From NCBI RefSeq assembly GCF_004570345.1, contig NZ_SPQM01000007.1:24210-88209 (forward strand): 64,000 nucleotides of DNA, in the 5' to 3' direction. A program made the position numbers and the translations under genes. Numbering within the stretch: position 1 is the first letter of the stretch; every line of letters begins with the position of its first letter. This stretch comes from Blastococcus sp. CT_GayMR20. GTDB lineage: Bacteria; Actinomycetota; Actinomycetes; Mycobacteriales; Geodermatophilaceae. Positions 9,403 to 18,166 of the stretch are shown here, in pieces. The notes under the pieces are model-generated. The model saw only the letters and a list, made by a program, of their open reading frames with translations, ran no database searches and was not told the DNA's origin.

Positions 9403-10460
9403 CGGCGCGCCGCCTCGGCGTAGCGGCGGACCATCCGGTTCGCCAGGACCGCGAGCAGCAGCATCGCGCCGAGGAAGAAGTAGAACCAGTCGGCGTCCCA
9501 GCGCAGGTAGGGGATGCCGAGCTGCGTCATGCCGAAGATGAGCGCACCGAGCGAGGCGCCGATCGCGGAGCCGAATCCGCCGGTGAGCAGGCAGCCGCCG
9601 ATGACCGCCGCGACGATGTAGATGAGCTCCTGCCCGATGCCGGTGTTGGCCTGCACCGAGGTGAGCCGGACGGCGAGGGTCGTGCCGACGAACCAGGCCG
9701 CGGCGGCCGTCGTCATGAACAGCGTGATCGTCGTCCGGCGGGCGGGGACGCCGACGTTGCGGGCGGCCACCTCGTCACCGCCGGTCGCGAACACCCAGTT
9801 GCCGAAGCGGGTCCGCAGCAGGACCCAGGTGGCCAGCGCGGTGAACAGCAGCCACCACAGGATCGCGATGCGGAACTCCGTGCCGGCGATCGCGAGGCGG
9901 GAGGCGAAGATCCACTCGGCGGCGCCGTAGCCCGGCACCTCGTCCACCCCGCCGACCGTGACCGTGTTCGTGAAGAGCTTGGTCAGCCCCAGGTTGAGGC
10001 CCTGCAGCATCAGGAACGTGCCGAGCGTGATGATGAAGCTCGGCAACCCGGTGCGGGTGACCAGCCAGCCGTTGAGGAAGCCGATGGCCAGCGCGACCAG
10101 CAGCGCGACGCCGATCGCCACCCAGATGTTCTGGCGGAACTCGACCGCGACCACGGCCACGGTCAGCGCCGTCGTCCCGACCATGACGCCCGCCGAGAGG
10201 TCGAAGTGGCCGCCGATCATCAGCAGCGCCACGGCGACGGCCATGATCCCGAGCGTCGACGCGGGATCGAGCCAGTTGGCGATGCCCCGCGCCGACCGGA
10301 ACACCGGCGACTGGACGGCGAAGAACGTGAAGACGGCGACGGCGCCGATCAGCGCCCCGAGCTCGGGGGTCACCAGCAGCCGGCGCAGCGGACCGCGTGC
10401 GGTCAGCCGCTCGTCGGCGCGCTCCCTCGTGTCGGTGCCGGTCGCACTCCCGGCCGGCAC
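9399..10460 (-). CDS. Sugar ABC transporter permease (RbsC/FrcC family)
   Basis: This inner-membrane channel subunit has about 8-10 hydrophobic segments over 353 residues. It carries the family signature around [13 protein letters not shown] and the late [23 protein letters not shown]. The start is ambiguous. The GTG at 10460 is chosen because it gives the same length as the paralogous permease at 34656-35717; a CTG at 10481 would overlap the binding-protein stop. It sits between the binding protein and the ATPase genes and belongs to the same operon. Confidence 0.88.
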
Positions 10461-10477
10461 CTCGGAGTCCGTGGCGC

Positions 10478-11482
10478 TCAGCGCGTGCCGGCCGAGGCCA
10501 GGTCGGCGATCTCGTCGACGTTGTCGGCGTCCACGATCCCTGGTCCGGTGAGGACCGGCTGCCCGCCGCCCACGGTGTTCAGGTTCTCGGCGTACAGCTT
10601 GAGCATCACGATCGGCAGGTAGCCCTGCTCGTACTGCTGCTGGTCGACGGCGAAGGCGATGTCGCCGTCCTGGATACCCGAGATGACGTCGGCGTTGAGG
10701 TCGAAGGTGGCCACCAGCGGCTCGGCGCCGGCGTCGGCGGCGGCCGTGACGGCGACCGCGGCGACGGCCGAGTTCAGCGTGAGCACCGCGTCGATGGTCG
10801 GGTCGCTCTGCAGCTGGGAGGTGATCGTGGACTGCGCGCCCTGCAGGTCGTTGATGTCCACCTGCAGGGAGGTCACCTCGCTGCCGAGCCCCTCGGCGGC
10901 CCCGGAGCAGCGCTGCTCCAGACCGATGTTGCCCGCCTCGTGGACGACGCACAGCACGTTCGTGGCACCCTCGGCGGCGAGCTGCTGGCCCGCGCCCCGC
11001 CCGGCGATCGCCTCGTCCTGCCCGACGTGGCCGATGGCCCCGAACTCCGCCGACCGGTCGCCGCCGGAGTTGATGGTCACGACGGGGATGCCGGCGTCCA
11101 CCGCTGCCTCGACCGAGTCCTGGACGGCGTCGGGGTTGGCCATCGAGACGACGATGCCGTCGACGCCCTGGTTGACCGCCGCGTCGATGAGCTGCGCCTG
11201 GCGCTGGGGGTCGCCGTCGCTCTGGTAGTCCACCGAGACGCCGAGGTCCTCGCCCGCGGCCTCGGCACCGTTCTGGACGACGTCCCAGAACGCGTCACCG
11301 GCCGAGCCGTGCGTGATCACCGCGAAGGAGAGGTCGCCCCCGCCGCCGCCGCTGCTGTCCTCCGAGCCGCCGGAGTCGCCCCCGCCGGAGTCCCCGCCGT
11401 CCGTGGTGCACGCCGCGAGGAAGAGCGGCGCTGTCATCAACAGGGGAGCAGCCAGGGTGAGCAGTCGCCTGGGTGCGGCCAT
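10478..11482 (-). CDS. Sugar-binding lipoprotein of the ABC importer
   Basis: This is the extracellular substrate-binding subunit, peripla_BP_4 (ribose/inositol/fructose) family. The 334-residue protein has a lipobox LAAC (Cys25), a Gly/Ser/Asp linker and a two-lobed binding fold with VITHGSAGDAFWDVVQNG, the hinge-proximal VDGIVVSMANPDAV and GIPVVTINSGGD. The start at 11482 is strongly supported by AGGAGG 6 nt upstream and an immediate signal peptide. The exact sugar cannot be told. It is the first gene of the operon. The only other binding-protein-dependent system in the window, at 34.6 kb, lacks such a gene. Confidence 0.92.
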   Translation of the reverse strand: MAAPRRLLTLAAPLLMTAPLFLAACTTDGGDSGGGDSGGSEDSSGGGGGDLSFAVITHGSAGDAFWDVVQNGAEAAGEDLGVSVDYQSDGDPQRQAQLIDAAVNQGVDGIVVSMANPDAVQDSVEAAVDAGIPVVTINSGGDRSAEFGAIGHVGQDEAIAGRGAGQQLAAEGATNVLCVVHEAGNIGLEQRCSGAAEGLGSEVTSLQVDINDLQGAQSTITSQLQSDPTIDAVLTLNSAVAAVAVTAAADAGAEPLVATFDLNADVISGIQDGDIAFAVDQQQYEQGYLPIVMLKLYAENLNTVGGGQPVLTGPGIVDADNVDEIADLASAGTR

Positions 11483-11613
11483 GGACGTCCTCCTGAGCTC
11501 GCGGGGCGCCCTCGCCCCGCCGTGTGTCGCTCCAGGATCATGCCCGCACCGGTGGCCCGGCGCGGCGGGACCCGCGCGGGGCACCACGGACGGGCGACAC
11601 GCGCGGCGCGATC

Positions 11614-11619
11614 TAGGCT
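11614..11619 (+). promoter_or_regulatory. Leaderless -10 box (TAGGCT) for the amino-acid dehydrogenase
   Basis: TAGGCT ends 6 nt before the GTG start at 11626, with no ribosome site between. This is consistent with leaderless transcription. Confidence 0.5.
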
Positions 11620-11625
11620 CGGACC

Positions 11626-12690
11626 GTGGAGATACTGAGCTCGGGTCACGAACAGGTCGTCTTCTGCCAGGACGCCGACTCAGGGCTGAAGGCGGTCATC
11701 GCCGTCCACTCCACGGCGCTGGGCCCGGCGCTCGGCGGCACCCGCTTCTACCCGTACGCGAGCGAGGAAGCGGCGGTCGCCGACGCCCTGCGGCTGTCGA
11801 AGGCGATGTCGTACAAGAACAGCCTCGCCGGCCTCGACCTCGGCGGCGGCAAGGCCGTGATCATCGGCGACCCGCACACCGACAAGACCGAGGCGCTGCT
11901 GCGCGCCTACGGCCGGTTCGTCGAGGCGCTGGGCGGCCGGTACCTGACCGCCTGCGACGTCGGCACCTACAACGCCGACCTCGACGTGGTCGCCCGCGAG
12001 ACCCGCTACGCGCACGGGCGGTCGGAGGCCTACGGCGGCTGCGGGGACTCCTCGGTGCTCACCGCCTACGGCGTCTTCCTCGGCATGCAGGCGGCCGCGC
12101 AGCACTGCTGGGGTGCACGGTCGCTGGCCGGCCGCACCGTCGCCGTGGCCGGCGCCGGCAAGGTGGGCTCGCACCTGATCGGGCACCTCGTCGAGGACGG
12201 CGCGGACGTGCTCGTCACCGACGTCGACCCGACCGCGGTCGAGCGGGTGCAGGCGCGTCACCCCTCGGTGAAGGCCGTGCCCGACACCGCGACGCTGATC
12301 CGCACCTCGCACGACGTCTACTCCCCCAACGCCCTCGGCGGCGCGCTGGACCCCGGAACCGTGGCGGTCCTGCCGTCCCGGATCGTCTGCGGCGGCGCGA
12401 ACAACCAACTCGCCACGGCCGAGGTCGCCGAGCAGCTGCGGGCCCGCGGCATCCTCTACGCCCCTGACTACCTGGTGAACGCCGGCGGGGTCATCCAGGT
12501 CGAGGACGAGCGGCACGGCTTCTCGTTCGACCGGGCCAAGGCGAGGGCGGACGGCATCGTCGACGTCGCGCTGCGGGTGTTCCGGGCCGCCGACGACGAG
12601 GGGGTCTCCCCCGCCGCGGCCGCCGACCGGCTGGCCGAGGAGCGCATGGCCACTGTCGGTCGGCTGGCCACCATCCGCCTGCCCCACTGA
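11626..12690 (+). CDS. Leucine/valine dehydrogenase (Glu/Leu/Phe/Val dehydrogenase family)
   Basis: It oxidatively deaminates a branched-chain amino acid with NAD+ and feeds branched-chain keto acids to catabolism or anteiso/iso fatty acids. The 354-residue protein has [29 protein letters not shown] (substrate and catalytic lysines), CDVGTY and the Rossmann GAGKVGSHL (about 173-181). Length and the GGGKAVI motif match leucine/valine dehydrogenases rather than hexameric glutamate dehydrogenase (about 450). It is monocistronic, with a GTG start next to a -10 box and a hairpin at 12730-12762 downstream. Confidence 0.9.
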   Translation: MEILSSGHEQVVFCQDADSGLKAVIAVHSTALGPALGGTRFYPYASEEAAVADALRLSKAMSYKNSLAGLDLGGGKAVIIGDPHTDKTEALLRAYGRFVEALGGRYLTACDVGTYNADLDVVARETRYAHGRSEAYGGCGDSSVLTAYGVFLGMQAAAQHCWGARSLAGRTVAVAGAGKVGSHLIGHLVEDGADVLVTDVDPTAVERVQARHPSVKAVPDTATLIRTSHDVYSPNALGGALDPGTVAVLPSRIVCGGANNQLATAEVAEQLRARGILYAPDYLVNAGGVIQVEDERHGFSFDRAKARADGIVDVALRVFRAADDEGVSPAAAADRLAEERMATVGRLATIRLPH

Positions 12691-12729
12691 ACCCGGTTCC
12701 CCACCGCCGCGGGAAGATCACCACTCGTC

Positions 12730-12762
12730 CAGCGGGGTCTCCCCCGCGGTGAGACACCGCTG
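12730..12762 (+). terminator. Hairpin terminator after the amino-acid dehydrogenase
   Basis: CAGCGGGGTCTC (12730-12741) pairs with GAGACACCGCTG (12751-12762) with one mismatch and a 9-nt loop, 40 nt past the stop. Confidence 0.6.
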
Positions 12763-12879
12763 ACCCAGCGCTGATCGTGGTCGCGCTCCCCGTCGGAGGG
12801 AGGGACGTGTGCTCGGCGGCGGTCGGTGTCGTAAGGTTGTCCAAGACATTGTCACTCAGTCGGGGTCGCCAGGCGGGCC

Positions 12880-12899
12880 GTCCAGCCCGTGGGCTGGAC
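12880..12899 (+). promoter_or_regulatory. 5'-UTR hairpin before DUF3073
   Basis: GTCCAGCCC and GGGCTGGAC are perfect 9-nt arms around GT, ending 31 nt before the DUF3073 start. In RNA it would form a very stable hairpin in the leader. Its role is unknown; it could be an operator palindrome as well. Confidence 0.35.
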
Positions 12900-12930
12900 T
12901 TCCGTACTCCGTAGCGAGGGGGTCGAGCCG

Positions 12931-13161
12931 ATGGGGCGCGGCCGAGCGAAGGCCAAGCAGACACGCGTGGCCCGTGAGCTCAAGTACAGCTCACCCAACA
13001 CCGACCTTTCTGCTCTGCAGAAAGAACTCACCGGTGCACCGTCGTCGTACACCGCCCCTGCGCGGCCGACGACGGACGACGACGAGGACGAGGACGACGT
13101 CTACGCCGACAAATGGGCGGACGACGACGCGGACGACGACTGGGCGGCCAGCCCTCGTTAG
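12931..13161 (+). CDS. DUF3073 family protein
   Basis: This 76-residue, strongly charged protein has a basic N-terminus (MGRGRAKAKQTRVARELKYS), then SPNTDLSALQKEL, then a very acidic Asp/Glu tail. That is the signature of DUF3073, found next to purM/purF in many Actinobacteria (M. tuberculosis Rv0810c type). Function is unknown; the basic head may bind nucleic acid. The ATG at 12931 is chosen because the conserved family sequence begins there. It converges with purM, separated by a palindromic repeat. Confidence 0.85.
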   Translation: MGRGRAKAKQTRVARELKYSSPNTDLSALQKELTGAPSSYTAPARPTTDDDEDEDDVYADKWADDDADDDWAASPR

Positions 13162-13169
13162 CCGCTGAA

Positions 13170-13225
13170 GGCCCCCGTCCAGAGGCTCGTCCCGAGCGTG
13201 CGAGGGATGAGGGGGACGGGGGTCC
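13170..13225 (-). repeat. Palindromic repeat family R1, copy D (also likely bidirectional terminator)
   Basis: On the minus strand it begins GGACCCCCGTCC and ends GGACGGGGGCC. The arms pair over 9 bp plus a GG/CC closing pair with one bulged A, and the core contains CCCTCGCACGCTCG. It lies between the convergent DUF3073 and purM 3' ends. It is the same family as the copies at 17983, 30266 and 47235. Confidence 0.75.
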
Positions 13226-13230
13226 TCCTA

Positions 13231-14295
13231 CTAGCGGTAGGTGCCCACCAGATGGGCGGCGGGAGACCCGTCGTCCGCCCGGGGCTCGATGCTGCCCGCG
13301 ACCCAGGCCGGGATCCCGGCGGCGACCAGCTGGGCGACCGCCGCGTCCGCGGCCTCGCCGGCGACGGCGGCGACCATGCCGACCCCGCAGTTGAACGCGC
13401 GCTCGGACTCCTCCCTGGGCACGCCGTGCTCCTCCATAAGGCGCACAGCTGCCGGCAGCGCCCAGGTGGCGCGGTCGAGGACGGCCGCCAGCCCGTCGGG
13501 CACCACGCGGGCGGTGTTGCCGGCCAGCCCGCCGCCGGTGATGTGCGCGAAGGCGTGCACGCTCCCGACCCCGAGCTCGGCGACGAGCGCCAGGCAGTCG
13601 CGGGCGTAGATACGCGTCGGCTCGAGGAGCTCCTCGCCCAGCGGCCGGTCCAGGCCGGCCGGCGTGGTGTGCAGGTCGAGCCCGGCGGCAGCGACGACCC
13701 GGCGCACCAGCGAGTAGCCGTTGGAGTGGAAACCGGACGAGGCCATCGCGATCACCGCGTCGCCGGCGGTCACCCGCTCGGGACCGAGGACGGCGTCCGC
13801 TTCGACCACGCCCACCGCGGTGGCGGCGAGGTCGTACTCGTCGGCGTCCATCAGGTCGCCGTGCTCGGCGGTCTCCCCGCCGACGAGGGCCGCGCCGGCC
13901 TGCGTGCAGCCGGCCGCGATGCCCGTGACGATCGCGGCGATCCGCTCGGGGACGACCTTGCCGCAGGCCACGTAGTCCTGCAGGAACAGCGGCTCGGCGC
14001 CGCAGGCCACGAGGTCGTCCACGACCATCGCGACCAGGTCGATGCCGACCGTCTCGTGGCGGTCCAGCTGCCGCGCGAGCGCGATCTTCGTGCCGACGCC
14101 GTCCGTGGACGAGGCCAGCAGGGGCGTGCGGTACTTGGTCGTGTCCAGGGCGAAGAGCCCGGCGAAGCCGCCGAGGCCGCCCACGACCTCGGGCCGGTTG
14201 GTCTTCTCCACCGCCGCGCGCATCAGCGTGACGGCGCGCTCCCCCGCGTCGATGTCGACGCCGGAGGCCGCGTACGTGAACTGCTCGCCGCTCAC
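13231..14295 (-). CDS. purM: Phosphoribosylformylglycinamidine cyclo-ligase (AIR synthetase)
   Basis: It catalyses ATP-dependent closure of FGAM to AIR, step 5 of de novo purine synthesis. The 354-residue protein has the conserved DGVGTK (ASSTDGVGTKIALA), GIDLVAMVVDDL, the GGETAEHG loop, SSGFHSNGYSL and FAHITGGGLAGN. Length is normal. The GTG start at 14295 overlaps the purF stop as GTGA, so it is translationally coupled to purF, the usual actinobacterial order. Confidence 0.97.
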   Translation of the reverse strand: MSGEQFTYAASGVDIDAGERAVTLMRAAVEKTNRPEVVGGLGGFAGLFALDTTKYRTPLLASSTDGVGTKIALARQLDRHETVGIDLVAMVVDDLVACGAEPLFLQDYVACGKVVPERIAAIVTGIAAGCTQAGAALVGGETAEHGDLMDADEYDLAATAVGVVEADAVLGPERVTAGDAVIAMASSGFHSNGYSLVRRVVAAAGLDLHTTPAGLDRPLGEELLEPTRIYARDCLALVAELGVGSVHAFAHITGGGLAGNTARVVPDGLAAVLDRATWALPAAVRLMEEHGVPREESERAFNCGVGMVAAVAGEAADAAVAQLVAAGIPAWVAGSIEPRADDGSPAAHLVGTYR

Positions 14296-15830
14296 GGCCT
14301 GGTGAGCGCGTCCTCGGCGCCGCCCGGCACGTTCGCGCTGCCGGCCCGCTGTCCGGTCCAGCCACTGATGGCGCGGTGCTCGATCCCCTCGAGGACGTGC
14401 TTGCCCAGCACCTCCGACTCACCCAGCGGGATCGGGTACTGACCGGTGAAGCACGCGGTGCAGAGCCGGTTGGCCGGCTGCTCGGTCGCGGCGATCAGGC
14501 CCTGCTCGGAGACGTAGCCGAGCGAGTCGGCGTTGATCGAGGCGCGGACGCCGTCGATGTCGAGGCCGTTGGCGACGAGTTCGGCGCGGCTGGCGAAGTC
14601 GATCCCGTAGAAGCAGGGCCACTTCACCGGCGGCGAGGAGATGCGCACGTGCACCTCGATCGCGCCCGCCTCGCGCAGCATGCGGATGAGCGCCCGCTGG
14701 GTGTTGCCGCGCACGATCGAGTCGTCGACGACGACCAGCCGCTTGCCGCGGATGACGTCGCGCAGCGGGTTGAGCTTCAGCCGGATGCCCAGCTGGCGGA
14801 TCGTCTGCGACGGCTGGATGAAGGTGCGCCCGACGTAGGAGTTCTTCACCAGGCCCAGGCCGTACGGGATGCCCGACGCCTCGGCGTAGCCGACGGCCGC
14901 CGGGGTGCCCGACTCCGGCACCGGGATCACCAGGTCGGCCTCGGCCGGGTGCTCCTTGGCCAGCCGGCGGCCGATCTCGACGCGGGCGGCGTGCACCCCG
15001 CGGCCGGAGATGGTCGTGTCGGGCCGCGCGAGGTAGACGTACTCGAAGACGCAGCCCTTGGGCTCGGGATGGGCGAAGTGCTGGCTGCGCAGCCCGTTCT
15101 CGTCGATGGCGATGAGCTCGCCCGGTTCGACCTCGCGGACCACGGAGGCACCGACGATGTCGAGCGCTGCGGTCTCGCTGGCGACGACCCAGCCCCTCTC
15201 GAGCCGGCCGAGGACCAGGGGCCGGACACCCTGCGGGTCGCGCGCGGCATAGAGGGTGTCCTCGTCCATGAAGGTGATCGAGAAGGCCCCCCGCAGCTGC
15301 GGGAGCACCTCCATCGCCGCGGCCTCGATGGACAGGTCCGGGTGGGCGGCGATGAGCGCGGTGATCAGGTCGGAGTCGGTCGTGGCCGAGAAGACTCCGG
15401 GCACGCCGGCGTCGGCCGCCTTCGTCGCGAGCTCGGAGGTGTTGACCAGGTTGCCGTTGTGGCACAACGCCAGCCCGGTGCCGGCCTCGGTGGTGCGGAA
15501 CGTCGGCTGCGCGTTCTCCCACGTCGACGCACCGGTCGTGGAGTACCGGGTGTGGCCGACCGCGATGTGCCCGCGGAGGCTGCCCAGGGTGGCCTCGTCG
15601 AAGACCTGGCTGACCAGCCCGAGATCCTTGTAGACCACGACCGAGGCGCCGTCGGACACCGCGATGCCCGCCGCCTCCTGACCGCGGTGCTGGAGCGCGT
15701 ACAGGCCGAAATAGGTCAGCTTCGCGACCTCTTCGCCCGGCGCCCAGACCCCGAAGACGCCACAGGCGTCCTGGGGACCAGGAGAGTGGGGATCGAGGTC
15801 GTGCGTCAGCCGTCCATCACCGCGGGGCAC
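14292..15830 (-). CDS. purF: Amidophosphoribosyltransferase
   Basis: It commits PRPP to purine synthesis by making phosphoribosylamine from glutamine. The 512-residue protein has a short propeptide before the N-terminal nucleophile Cys of DACGVFGVW, the glutaminase loop HTRYSTTG, HNGNLVN and ATTDSD, and the PRPP site VVVDDSIVRGNT. Late cysteines in SPPVKWPCFYGID and NRLCTACF suggest the Fe-S-containing type. The GTG at 15830 is chosen because TACCCT lies 6 nt upstream (leaderless pattern); an ATG at 15899 would add 23 residues. It forms an operon with purM. Confidence 0.96.
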   Translation of the reverse strand: MPRGDGRLTHDLDPHSPGPQDACGVFGVWAPGEEVAKLTYFGLYALQHRGQEAAGIAVSDGASVVVYKDLGLVSQVFDEATLGSLRGHIAVGHTRYSTTGASTWENAQPTFRTTEAGTGLALCHNGNLVNTSELATKAADAGVPGVFSATTDSDLITALIAAHPDLSIEAAAMEVLPQLRGAFSITFMDEDTLYAARDPQGVRPLVLGRLERGWVVASETAALDIVGASVVREVEPGELIAIDENGLRSQHFAHPEPKGCVFEYVYLARPDTTISGRGVHAARVEIGRRLAKEHPAEADLVIPVPESGTPAAVGYAEASGIPYGLGLVKNSYVGRTFIQPSQTIRQLGIRLKLNPLRDVIRGKRLVVVDDSIVRGNTQRALIRMLREAGAIEVHVRISSPPVKWPCFYGIDFASRAELVANGLDIDGVRASINADSLGYVSEQGLIAATEQPANRLCTACFTGQYPIPLGESEVLGKHVLEGIEHRAISGWTGQRAGSANVPGGAEDALTRP

Positions 15831-15836
15831 CTGTTG

Positions 15837-15842
15837 AGGGTA
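15837..15842 (-). promoter_or_regulatory. Leaderless -10 box (TACCCT) for purF
   Basis: On the minus strand TACCCT ends 6 nt before the GTG at 15830. It also decides the start codon of purF. Confidence 0.5.
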
Positions 15843-15964
15843 CCGGCGTGGACGACGGTTCCCGGGGCGGGTGGGGTGAAGGTGGCCACTGTTCGACATG
15901 GCATCACTGGGCGCGGTCCCGTCGTCCCTGCGTCATGCTGGACGTCTCCGGAGAGGAGGGTCCG

Positions 15965-16261
15965 ATGCCCAGCGACCGACCCGACCCGAGCGACTTCCTC
16001 GCGATGGCCCAACGGATGATGCGCGAGCTGTTCGGCGACGCGCACGGCGACGAGGACCCGTGGGCGGCGGCGACCCGCTCGGCGCGGGAGTCCCGCGGCC
16101 GCGAGCCGAGCGCCCAGCAGCAGCGCGAGAACCTCACGTTCGCACTCGCGACGCGTGCCGTCGAGGCGCTCGAGGACCTGGCGCTGAACGTCGCCGCGAT
16201 CCGCCAGCGCATGGAACGCACCGGCCCCCACCCGGACGGGGACGACGCGACCGGGCGGTGA
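15965..16261 (+). CDS. Small conserved actinobacterial protein, function unknown
   Basis: This 98-residue soluble protein is helical and charged. It starts MPSDRPDPSDFLAMAQRMMRELFGD, has a disordered middle, and ends in a likely helix pair (NLTFALATRAVEALEDLALNVAAIRQRME). The start is supported by GAGGAGGG 5 nt upstream. It is divergent from purF. I see no catalytic motif; the amphipathic helices suggest oligomerisation or protein binding. Confidence 0.65.
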   Translation: MPSDRPDPSDFLAMAQRMMRELFGDAHGDEDPWAAATRSARESRGREPSAQQQRENLTFALATRAVEALEDLALNVAAIRQRMERTGPHPDGDDATGR

Positions 16262-16270
16262 TCGCCGGGC

Positions 16271-16879
16271 TCAGCCGATGGTGGGGAGCTCCGCCGCGAT
16301 CGTCGTGTCGTCGCCGTGCCCGGTCCGCACCACCGTGTTGCCGTTCAGCGTGAACAGCTCGGACCGGATGGAGTGCTCGATCGTGGGCCGGTCGCTGTAG
16401 GAGCGGCCGGTCGCCCCCGGGCCGCCGTGGAACAGCGTGTCGCCGGTGAAGACGGTGCCCAGGTCGGGCGCGTGCAGGCAGACGCTGCCCGGCGAGTGAC
16501 CGGGCGTGTGCAGGGTGACCAGCTCGATGCCGGCCACGGTGAACCTGCTGGCCGATGTCAGCTCGGAATCGGGTTCGGCGTCGGTGTGCACGACGTCCCA
16601 CAGCATCCGGTCCATCGGGTGGAACCAGATCGGCGCGCCGGTGGCCTCGCGCAGGGCCGGCGCCGCAGTGATGTGGTCGTTGTGGCCGTGGGTGAGCACG
16701 ATCGCGGTCACCCGGCGGCCGCCGATCCCCTCCACGATGGGCGCCGCGTCGTGGGGCGCGTCGATGACGAGCACCTCGTCGTCGTCACCGACGAGCCAGA
16801 CGTTGTTCTCGACGTCGAAGTCCTGCCCGTCGAGGCTGAAGACGCCGGGGACGACGACCTTGTCGACGCGGGGGGTCAC
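16271..16879 (-). CDS. MBL-fold hydrolase paired with the mycothiol formaldehyde dehydrogenase
   Basis: This 202-residue metallo-beta-lactamase-fold protein has LTHGHNDHI (HxHxDH), [21 protein letters not shown] and a final RTGHGDDT histidine, so all metal ligands are present. The GTG at 16879 overlaps the upstream dehydrogenase stop (GTGA). The same dehydrogenase-MBL pair occurs in M. tuberculosis (Rv2259-Rv2260). It probably hydrolyses the thiol ester product S-formylmycothiol or a related mycothiol thioester, which is inference from the pairing. Confidence 0.88.
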   Translation of the reverse strand: MTPRVDKVVVPGVFSLDGQDFDVENNVWLVGDDDEVLVIDAPHDAAPIVEGIGGRRVTAIVLTHGHNDHITAAPALREATGAPIWFHPMDRMLWDVVHTDAEPDSELTSASRFTVAGIELVTLHTPGHSPGSVCLHAPDLGTVFTGDTLFHGGPGATGRSYSDRPTIEHSIRSELFTLNGNTVVRTGHGDDTTIAAELPTIG

Positions 16880-17964
16880 TTCAGGACCACCACGGACCGC
16901 AGCACCTCGCCCCGGTGCATCTTCTCGAACGCCTCCTCGACGTCCTCGAGACCGATCGTCTCGGAGACGAAGGCGTCGAGGTCGAAGCGGCCCTGCAGGT
17001 AGAGGTCGATGAGCATCGGGAAGTCGCGGCTCGGGAGGCAGTCGCCGTACCAGGAGGACTTGATCGCCCCGCCCCGGCCGAAGATCTCGATGGCCGGGAG
17101 CTCGATGCTCATGCCCGGCGTCGGGACGCCGACCATCACCACCCGGCCGGCGAGGTCGCGGGCGTAGAACGCCTGCTCGAACACCTTCGGGTGCCCGACC
17201 GCGTCGATGGCGACGTCCACCCCGAACCCTCCGGTCAGGGCCTTGATGGCCTCGACCGCGTCGGTCTCGGACGAGTTGACCGTGTGGGTGGCGCCCATGC
17301 CCTTGGCCCACTCGAGCTTCTTGTCGGAGATGTCGACGGCGATGATCGTCGTCGCGCCGGCCAACCGGGCGCCGGCGATGGCGGCGTCGCCCACACCGCC
17401 GCAGCCGAAGACCGCGACGCTCTCGCCGCGCTGCACGCCGCCGGTGTTGATCGCGGCGCCGACGCCGGCCATGACCCCGCAGCCGAGCAGGCCCGCCGCC
17501 GTCGGCGGGGCGGCCGGGTCGACCTTCGTGCACTGCCCGGAGTGCACCAGCGTCTTCTCGACGAAGGCCCCGATGCCCAGCGCCGGGGAGAGCTCGGTGC
17601 CGTCGGCCAGGGTCATCTTCTGGGCGGCGTTGTGGGTCGCGAAGCAGTACTGCGGCTGGCCCTTCAGGCAGGCGCGGCACTGCCCGCAGACCGCCCGCCA
17701 GTTGAGGATCACGTAGTCGCCGACGGCCACGTTCGTCACGCCCGCGCCGACGGCCGACACGACACCCGCCGCCTCGTGGCCGAGGAGGAACGGGAAGTCG
17801 TCGTTGATGCCGCCCTCGCGGTAGTGCAGGTCGGTGTGGCACACGCCGCACGCCTGCACGTCCACGACCGCCTCACCCGGACCCGGATCGGGCACGAGAA
17901 TCGTCTCGATACTGACCGGTGCACCCTTGCTGCGGGCGACGACGCCCTTCACCTCGTAGGCCAT
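16876..17964 (-). CDS. mscR: S-(hydroxymethyl)mycothiol dehydrogenase (NAD-dependent formaldehyde dehydrogenase)
   Basis: It oxidises the mycothiol-formaldehyde adduct, and may also denitrosate S-nitrosomycothiol. The 362-residue zinc-dependent MDR protein has catalytic-zinc residues in [10 protein letters not shown] and LLGHEAAG, a structural zinc lobe [15 protein letters not shown], the NAD site [12 protein letters not shown] and [12 protein letters not shown]. The class III-like sequence ([31 protein letters not shown]) matches the actinobacterial mycothiol enzyme. It is first in the operon with the MBL hydrolase. TAGGCT lies 6 nt before the ATG, so the mRNA is probably leaderless. Confidence 0.9.
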   Translation of the reverse strand: MAYEVKGVVARSKGAPVSIETILVPDPGPGEAVVDVQACGVCHTDLHYREGGINDDFPFLLGHEAAGVVSAVGAGVTNVAVGDYVILNWRAVCGQCRACLKGQPQYCFATHNAAQKMTLADGTELSPALGIGAFVEKTLVHSGQCTKVDPAAPPTAAGLLGCGVMAGVGAAINTGGVQRGESVAVFGCGGVGDAAIAGARLAGATTIIAVDISDKKLEWAKGMGATHTVNSSETDAVEAIKALTGGFGVDVAIDAVGHPKVFEQAFYARDLAGRVVMVGVPTPGMSIELPAIEIFGRGGAIKSSWYGDCLPSRDFPMLIDLYLQGRFDLDAFVSETIGLEDVEEAFEKMHRGEVLRSVVVLK

Positions 17965-17970
17965 GGGCCG

Positions 17971-17976
17971 AGCCTA
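17971..17976 (-). promoter_or_regulatory. Leaderless -10 box (TAGGCT) for mscR
   Basis: On the minus strand TAGGCT ends 6 nt before the ATG at 17964, the same box and spacing as at 11614. Confidence 0.55.
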
Positions 17977-17982
17977 GTGAAA

Positions 17983-18040
17983 GGACCCTCCTGCCCCCCA
18001 GCGCTCGCAAGCTCGCGCCGGGCCCCTGCAGGAGGGCCGC
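17983..18040 (+). repeat. Palindromic repeat family R1, copy A
   Basis: Outer arms GGACCCTCCTGC (17983-17994) and GCAGGAGGGCC (18028-18038) pair over 9 bp, with one bulged A and a GG/CC closing. The core GCTCGCAAGCTCGCG is shared with copies B and C. The element lies between divergent mscR and the OFA transporter gene. Confidence 0.8.
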
Positions 18041-18166
18041 ACACTCCTTCAACGCGCGGGTAGGCGCGGGCCGTCGTACGGTCCGACCCGGTCGCGGCGA
18101 ATCTCACAGCACGCGGCCCTATTGCGTCCGACCGTTTCGTCCCGCCCGCTCCCGGAGGTTGCATCC

